From CAZEJK01 sp964512045 (GTDB lineage: Bacteria > Acidobacteriota > Thermoanaerobaculia > Thermoanaerobaculales > Sulfomarinibacteraceae): a stretch of 8,900 nt of DNA. A program made the position numbers and the translations under genes. The notes below the pieces were generated by a model, which was not told where the DNA came from, made no database searches, and saw only the letters and a list, made by a program, of their open reading frames with translations. Below are positions 5,546 to 8,900 of this stretch, piece after piece (within the stretch, counting starts at the first letter, position 1; each line of letters begins with the position of its first letter). The DNA lies in contig CAZEJK010000209.1 in NCBI GenBank assembly GCA_964512045.1, positions 1-8,900 of the forward strand, given 5' to 3'.

Positions 5546-6931
5546 CTAGACGGCCTCGGCGATGTCGGTCTCCTCTCCCTGCGTCTTCCAATCGGGCTGC
5601 CAGCGGCCTTCACGGAGGTCGCGGAGTCGAGCCTCGAAGAAGAACTCACTGTCGTCGAACGCAGGCTCGAGCTGGTCGAGCCAGGTTGCTGCCGGGTCGA
5701 GCCTCGCCGCGAAGGTACGACCGACCCATGCCGGGTCTCGCCCTTGGATCATCTTGAGGATGAAGATCTTCTCGCCACCGATCTCGAGGATGCCGTCAAC
5801 CAGGACCTTCCCCGGAGTTGCTGACATGGAGGGGCCTCGGACGGTTCGGGCGACTCCCGAGACCCGTCCGTACGCGGTGTTGAAGATCTCCAGGGCCCGG
5901 AGGAGCGGAACCTCGAAGTAGTGCTTCGCGCCGGTGTCGCGCTCCACGAACATGTAGTAGGGTACCAGCCCCTGGCGGACCTGCTCGGTCCACATCTCCG
6001 CCCATACAGATGGATCGTCGTTGACGTGGCGAATGAGTGGTGCCTGACACCGAACGACCGCGCCAGTGGATCGGATCCGCCGCAGAGCCTCCTGCGCGAT
6101 CGGCGTGGACAGCTCGCGTGGATGCGAGAAGTGGGCCATCAGCGCCAGCTGCCGGCCGGATGCAACAACCTCTTCGAACAGCCGCAGGAGATCGTCTGCA
6201 TCGGGATCGGTGACGAACCGTTGTGGCCAGTACGCCGGGGACTTGGAGCCGAGCCGGACTGTCGTGAGGTGCTCCAGATCGTCGGCCAGGAGCGGCTCCA
6301 CGTAGCGCCGAAGAATCTTGGTGGTCATGATCAGAGGGTCACCGCCGGTGAACAGGACGTCGGTCAGCTCGGGGTGAGCGCGGACATAGCCGACCAGCGC
6401 GTCGGCCTCCTTGTTGGCGAACTTGAGGCTGTCAACTCCAACGAACTGAGCCCAGCGGAAGCAGTACGTGCAGTACGCGTGGCAGGTCTGGCCCTGAGCG
6501 GGAAAGAACAGCATCGTCTCGCGGTACTTGTGCTGCGAGCCGGAGAGGCGCGTGCCGTCGTGCTCGGGCACGTTGAGCTCCATCTGACCTGCCGGGTGGG
6601 GGTTCAGCCGCATCTGGATCCGTCGCGCAGCCGCCTTCATGTCGTCGGCCGGCGCGTCGCTCAGGATCAGCTCCTCGATCTGCCGATAGTCCTTGCTGCT
6701 CAGCATGCCAGGCTGTGGAAAGGTGAGCTGGTAGATCGGGTCGTCCGGCACCCGGTTCCAGTCGATGAGCTCGTCGACGACGTACCGGTTTGTCTTGAAC
6801 GGAAGCACTGCCGAGACGGCCTGGAGGGCCGTCCGATGCTCGCGGTCGAGGGACTCGATCTGTGGGATCTGATCGAGGTGCTTTCGGGTGAGCCCGCGGT
6901 AGCGCGGGCGAGACTCGTTCTGTTGCGTCAT
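5546..6931 (-). CDS. KamA-family radical SAM, PLP-dependent aminomutase
   Basis: The 461-residue protein belongs to the lysine 2,3-aminomutase (KamA) family, which uses a [4Fe-4S] cluster, S-adenosylmethionine and pyridoxal phosphate to move an alpha-amino group to the beta carbon. The radical SAM cluster motif is C150-x3-C154-x2-C157 (CHAYCTYC). The SAM-binding GGDP follows at 196-199 in LFTGGDPL. The PLP-binding lysine is most likely K375 in ATPGKVLVDG, aligning with the PGGGGK lysine of characterised KamA. HVNDD (302-306) retains the Asp of the family 'G-x-N-D' motif, but the second substrate Asp, seven residues before the PLP lysine, is replaced (S368). Lysine may therefore not be the substrate, and I give no gene symbol. 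The start is ATG 6931-6929, with AAAGGAG (6944-6938) 6 bases upstream. It stands alone, convergent with gloA and divergent from hsp20, behind an extended -10 promoter. Confidence 0.93.
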   Translation of the reverse strand: MTQQNESRPRYRGLTRKHLDQIPQIESLDREHRTALQAVSAVLPFKTNRYVVDELIDWNRVPDDPIYQLTFPQPGMLSSKDYRQIEELILSDAPADDMKAAARRIQMRLNPHPAGQMELNVPEHDGTRLSGSQHKYRETMLFFPAQGQTCHAYCTYCFRWAQFVGVDSLKFANKEADALVGYVRAHPELTDVLFTGGDPLIMTTKILRRYVEPLLADDLEHLTTVRLGSKSPAYWPQRFVTDPDADDLLRLFEEVVASGRQLALMAHFSHPRELSTPIAQEALRRIRSTGAVVRCQAPLIRHVNDDPSVWAEMWTEQVRQGLVPYYMFVERDTGAKHYFEVPLLRALEIFNTAYGRVSGVARTVRGPSMSATPGKVLVDGILEIGGEKIFILKMIQGRDPAWVGRTFAARLDPAATWLDQLEPAFDDSEFFFEARLRDLREGRWQPDWKTQGEETDIAEAV

Positions 6932-7020
6932 GAGACGCTCCTTTCTTCGAGGCCTTGGATCAACACGGATCCGCCCCGATGTAGAGGGGACAGCTGCGAT
7001 TGCGGCTGCGTCGTGGTCTC

Positions 7021-7029
7021 AGTATAGCA
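7021..7029 (-). promoter_or_regulatory. Extended -10 promoter element for the kamA-family gene
   Basis: On the minus strand TGCTATACT (7029-7021) combines the extended TGn element with TATACT, one base from the consensus TATAAT. It lies about 90 bases upstream of the ATG at 6931. No good -35 stands 16-18 bases before it, which is usual for extended -10 promoters. Confidence 0.45.
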
Positions 7030-7152
7030 CGGCAACCCGAACGTACCCGATCGTTGGGTCGATATCATCGGAGATCACCTTCGACCTCGGCTCGTGGCCG
7101 TCTTGAATATGAGTCGTCTAGAAGCAGATGCTCTTTGGCGAAATGCGAGAAC

Positions 7153-7181
7153 TTGACAAGAGAAGCCGCAGATTACATATT
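7153..7181 (+). promoter_or_regulatory. Sigma70-type promoter of the hsp20-dnaJ operon
   Basis: A perfect -35, TTGACA (7153-7158), is followed after exactly 17 bases by CATATT (7176-7181), which matches 4 of 6 consensus positions. The spacing and the lower GC content around it support a real promoter. The predicted start near 7188 gives a leader of about 50 bases before hsp20. A housekeeping-type promoter would mean heat control, if any, acts through a repressor or the leader RNA. Confidence 0.55.
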
Positions 7182-7197
7182 CTTGATTGAGGCGACC

Positions 7198-7236
7198 ATG
7201 GAGAGTGTCGCCGAAGACGAACAGGGTTGGGGGTGA
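7198..7236 (+). CDS. Possible 12-residue leader peptide upstream of hsp20
   Basis: ATG 7198 opens a 12-codon frame (MESVAEDEQGWG) that stops at TGA 7234-7236, three bases before the hsp20 ATG. GAGG stands 5-6 bases upstream. The G-rich ribosome-binding site of hsp20 lies inside this frame, so ribosomes translating it would pass over that site, allowing translational coupling. The frame is short and could be accidental; the acidic peptide resembles no leader I know. Confidence 0.25.
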   Translation: MESVAEDEQGWG

Positions 7237-7239
7237 CCC

Positions 7240-7824
7240 ATGGCGGTGACTGACAAGCTGAAGGAGATGGTCGAAGAGCTCCGGCAGGACGTTGGAGAGA
7301 TGAAGCAGCAGCTGCGTCAGCTTGTTGCTGGCAAAGAGTCGAAGGGCAGGGCGCTGCCGGTTCGTCGCGATCGCGAGGACCGGTCGCTGGGCGTGTGGGA
7401 GCGGGACAGTGATCGCCTGTTCGAGCAGCTCTGGCGCGGATCGCTGCGACCGTTCGATTCAGCCATGAGCCCGTTTGCAGCTCACCTTGGCCTGGCTTGG
7501 CCGCAGATCGATGTTGACGAGACCGACAGAGAGGTCCGGGTCGTCGCCGAGCTGCCCGGGATGGACTCCGACGACGTGCAGGTGACGGTGGCAAACGGCG
7601 TCCTCACGATCCGCGGCGAGAAGCGACATGAGGACGAGGACACGGGCCGGCATCACTTCCGGCGCGAGTGCTTCTACGGTCAGTTCGCTCGGTCCGTACC
7701 GATTCCCTCGGAGGTGGACGTCGATCGTATCCAGGCAAAGATGAAGAAGGGAAAGCTCCGCGTCACACTTCCGAAGGTCGAGGGAGCTGCGCGGCGCGGG
7801 CGCACCATCACGATCAACAGCTGA
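7240..7824 (+). CDS. Hsp20/alpha-crystallin family small heat-shock protein
   Basis: Small heat-shock proteins are ATP-independent cytoplasmic chaperones that hold unfolding proteins for later refolding by the Hsp70 system. The 194-residue protein has a long N-terminal arm: about residues 4-30 (KLKEMVEELRQDVGEMKQQL) are charged and heptad-like, a likely coiled coil, followed by a basic linker and a W/F-containing segment at about 53-82. The alpha-crystallin domain runs from about 88 to 180, with PQIDVDETDREVRVVAELPG at its start and the signature A-x4-G-K-L-R-V-T-LP at 166-178. The C-terminal ITI (190-192) is the I-x-I anchor used in oligomer assembly. At 194 residues it is longer than the usual 140-160 because of the coiled-coil arm. 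ATG 7240 is preceded by the G-rich GGGGGTGA. dnaJ follows after 34 bases in the same direction, so the two are probably co-transcribed. Confidence 0.95.
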   Translation: MAVTDKLKEMVEELRQDVGEMKQQLRQLVAGKESKGRALPVRRDREDRSLGVWERDSDRLFEQLWRGSLRPFDSAMSPFAAHLGLAWPQIDVDETDREVRVVAELPGMDSDDVQVTVANGVLTIRGEKRHEDEDTGRHHFRRECFYGQFARSVPIPSEVDVDRIQAKMKKGKLRVTLPKVEGAARRGRTITINS

Positions 7825-7858
7825 GACGCACCTGTAGAATCGAGAAGGACCAGCGGAC

Positions 7859-8629
7859 ATGCCTCCGAAGACGTTCTACGCGGTTCTCGGTGTCCGNNNN
7901 NNNNNNACGTTCCAGACCCCTGGCACCCGGGAATGGCGGCGATTCCGGGGCGCAACGTCGAGGCCCTCTTTGACGTGACGATTGAGCATAGCGAGTGGCG
8001 AGCGGATCCGCTCCGCGTATCTTCGTCGTGTCAAGGAGCTGCACCCCGATCAGGCTGGCGACGATTGCGCGGATGCGTTCCGGGAGCTCCACCGGGCCTA
8101 CGCGGCACTGTCCGATCCGGATGAGCGGCGGCGGTACGATGAGCAGCTGGATACGACGGCGCCACCGGTGCGACGGGCTCGCCCTCGGGTCGACCGAGCG
8201 CCGGTGGAGCCGTTGGTGCCGGAGCCCGGTGTGTTCAGTAAGCGTCGCTCGACGCGGCGCGCGGGGGCGGAGGATCTGTTCGGTGGGACGCCGTGGAGCG
8301 GCTCCGGCAGCGTCGGCTCGTCTGCAGCGGTCAGCGAGCCGGTTGATCTCACGGTGACCCTCGCACCGGCTGATGCTGCGCGAGGTGGGACCGTCGGGAT
8401 TGCAGTTCCTGTGCAGCGGGTGTGCTGGGCGTGCGGGGGCGCAGGCACGAAAATGATGCTCCCGTGTCTGTACTGCCGGGGACGGGGTTGGGTGGTCAGT
8501 GAGCGTCCGGTTCGCCTCGAGCTGCCACCCGGGCTGCGGTCGGGCTCGGTGCTGGAACTCATCTTCGACGACGGCGGCCTGGACACGAGCACCATCCGCA
8601 TCCGAGTGCTCGTGCGGTCTGTAGGCTGA
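7859..8629 (+). CDS. DnaJ-like J-domain protein with one zinc-site pair, broken by an assembly gap
   Basis: J-domain proteins deliver substrates to Hsp70 (DnaK) and stimulate its ATPase. The gene starts at ATG 7859 (MPPKTFYAVLGV, the J-domain helix I end and turn), with GAAGGA 9 bases upstream. The frame then meets 10 Ns and a stretch that does not fit, with a TGA at 7976-7978. J-domain sequence resumes at about 7985: ASGERIRSAYLRRVKELHPD, with the Hsp70-activating HPD at 8042-8050, then AYAALSDPDERRRYDEQL. A Gly/Ser/Pro/Arg-rich linker follows, then a beta segment (VDLTVTLAPADAARGG). Only two CxxCxGxG units follow, CWACGGAG and CLYCRGRG, instead of the four of classical DnaJ, so only one zinc centre is possible. 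A short C-terminal beta region (RLELPPGLRSGSVLEL) ends the protein. Without the break it would be roughly 225-230 residues against about 375 for DnaJ. It is best read as a specialised cochaperone paired with hsp20. Confidence 0.82.
7897..7906. other. Assembly gap (10 Ns)
   Basis: Ten undetermined bases lie immediately after the codon for the Val of the J-domain LGV turn. The round number suggests a scaffolding placeholder rather than a measured length, so the true distance, and therefore the reading frame across it, is unknown. Confidence 0.97.
7907..7981. other. Segment foreign to the J-domain, probable misjoined contig end
   Basis: About 75 bases separate the N-gap from the point where J-domain homology resumes. 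J-domains have only about 8-10 residues between the LGV turn and the IR-x-AY helix, so the segment is surplus. In the dnaJ frame it contains TGA at 7976-7978. In another frame it reads without stops (VPDPWHPGMAAIPGRN), as if it came from a different gene. A wrong contig end is more likely than a true insertion, but the sequence cannot decide. Confidence 0.55.
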
Positions 8630-8824
8630 GTCTTTCGTGGCAGAAGACCGGTCACGGTGCAGGGCTCGGCCCCTGAGTCCGGAAGCTGGAGCGGGATGAG
8701 CGCATTTGAGCGATTCGCAAGCCCCGGGGTGACGGATGAGCCACCGGCACGGTGCTCGATCGACCCAATCGTCGGAGCTTCCCGAGCCCGAGCCTGACTG
8801 CCGGCAAGAATCACTCAGCTTAGG
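8630..8824. other. Intergenic stretch between convergent dnaJ and the rightmost gene
   Basis: I see no gene in these 195 bases. They hold one hairpin, listed separately, and several short GC-rich inverted segments without a T-run. Confidence 0.4.
8738..8757. terminator. Weak hairpin downstream of dnaJ
   Basis: GAG-c-CACCG, the loop GCA, and CGGTG-CTC form an 8-bp stem with one bulged base. It lies about 110 bases after the dnaJ stop, in a convergent gap. No T-tract follows, so this is a structural guess only. Confidence 0.25.
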
Positions 8825-8900
8825 TCAGAGAAAGCGAGCTTCCCAGCCGCGGTCGCGAGCGAGGTCCTCGAGGTCCTGGGCGATATCCTCCGCCTCGGGA
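8825..8900 (-). CDS. C-terminal end of an unidentified gene (5' part outside window)
   Basis: Read leftward from the window edge, one frame gives 24 codons and then TGA (8827-8825). It reads PEAEDIAQDLEDLARDRGWE followed by ARFL. The residues form an acidic amphipathic helix-like tail. Third codon positions are mostly G or C, as in the real genes here, while the other frames of this strand are less natural. The piece is too short to name a family, and chance coding potential cannot be ruled out. If real, the gene is convergent with dnaJ. Confidence 0.45.
   Translation of the reverse strand, partial: PEAEDIAQDLEDLARDRGWEARFL

Larger units (their letters stand above)
6932..7239. other. Divergent control region between the kamA-family gene and hsp20
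   Basis: This 308-base gap holds the leftward extended -10, a rightward TTGACA promoter and a 12-codon leader frame, each described separately. I looked for a CIRCE element (TTAGCACTC-N9-GAGTGCTAA) and for a sigma32-like pair ahead of hsp20 and found neither. No further gene is visible. Confidence 0.5.

Noticed and set aside
5921..7027. A 368-codon plus-strand frame opposite the kamA-family gene
   Set aside because: The minus-strand frame has the complete radical SAM motif set, and the plus-strand product resembles nothing and is a GC-driven shadow.
6932..7239. CIRCE or sigma32-type heat-shock control element ahead of hsp20
   Set aside because: The spaced 9-base inverted repeat of CIRCE and a sigma32 -35/-10 pair are both absent; the best match is a sigma70-type promoter.
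7982..8629. An independent gene starting at the TTG at 7982
   Set aside because: It would begin in the middle of a J-domain and lacks a ribosome-binding site; the true start is the ATG at 7859, with the break caused by the gap region.
1..8900. CRISPR array, tRNA or rRNA genes, insertion sequence ends, prophage or toxin-antitoxin modules
   Set aside because: Reading both strands, I saw no regularly spaced repeats, no tRNA-like cloverleaf with a TTCRA arm, no transposase or integrase motifs, and no paired small toxin and antitoxin genes.

Overview
The window comes from a high-GC Gram-negative bacterium. Supporting signs are GTG starts at three genes, a Sec-type signal peptide, and an FtsX/MacB-like permease of the kind abundant in Acidobacteriota, Gemmatimonadota and Myxococcota. 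The phylum cannot be fixed from the sequence alone. A run of 10 Ns shows the window is part of a scaffolded draft assembly.

Layout, left to right. (1) Positions 1-711, minus strand: the 5' part of a gene for a secreted PQQ-type beta-propeller protein, cut by the window edge. (2) 894-2261, plus: a 455-residue multi-spanning membrane protein that I cannot assign. (3) 2420-3427, plus: the C-terminal half of a MacB/FtsX-type permease that has lost its 5' half. (4) 3455-4537, minus: an AlkB-type alkane 1-monooxygenase with all its histidine boxes, preceded by a strong inverted repeat. (5) 4538-5097: a 560-base intergenic stretch with C-rich and G-rich tracts, an AT-rich island and a perfect 7-bp palindrome. 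(6) 5098-5478, plus: glyoxalase I (gloA). (7) 5546-6931, minus: a KamA-family radical SAM/PLP aminomutase, convergent with gloA. (8) 7240-8629, plus: a probable heat-shock operon of hsp20 followed by a reduced dnaJ with only one pair of zinc-finger motifs. (9) 8825-8900, minus: the likely C-terminal end of an unidentified gene.

The genes do not form one pathway. The only clear functional unit is hsp20-dnaJ, a small heat-shock holdase with a J-domain cochaperone, read from a good sigma70-type promoter. alkB (alkane hydroxylation), gloA (methylglyoxal detoxification) and kamA (amino-acid aminomutation) are single genes with their own control regions. No rubredoxin, rubredoxin reductase or alkane regulator lies next to alkB in this window.

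The points most worth a second look are a break inside the dnaJ J-domain, where an N-gap and about 75 bases of non-homologous sequence carry an in-frame stop; the dyad upstream of alkB; the altered substrate region of the KamA homologue; and the truncated permease. I found no convincing sign of an undescribed defence, mobile or biosynthetic system.
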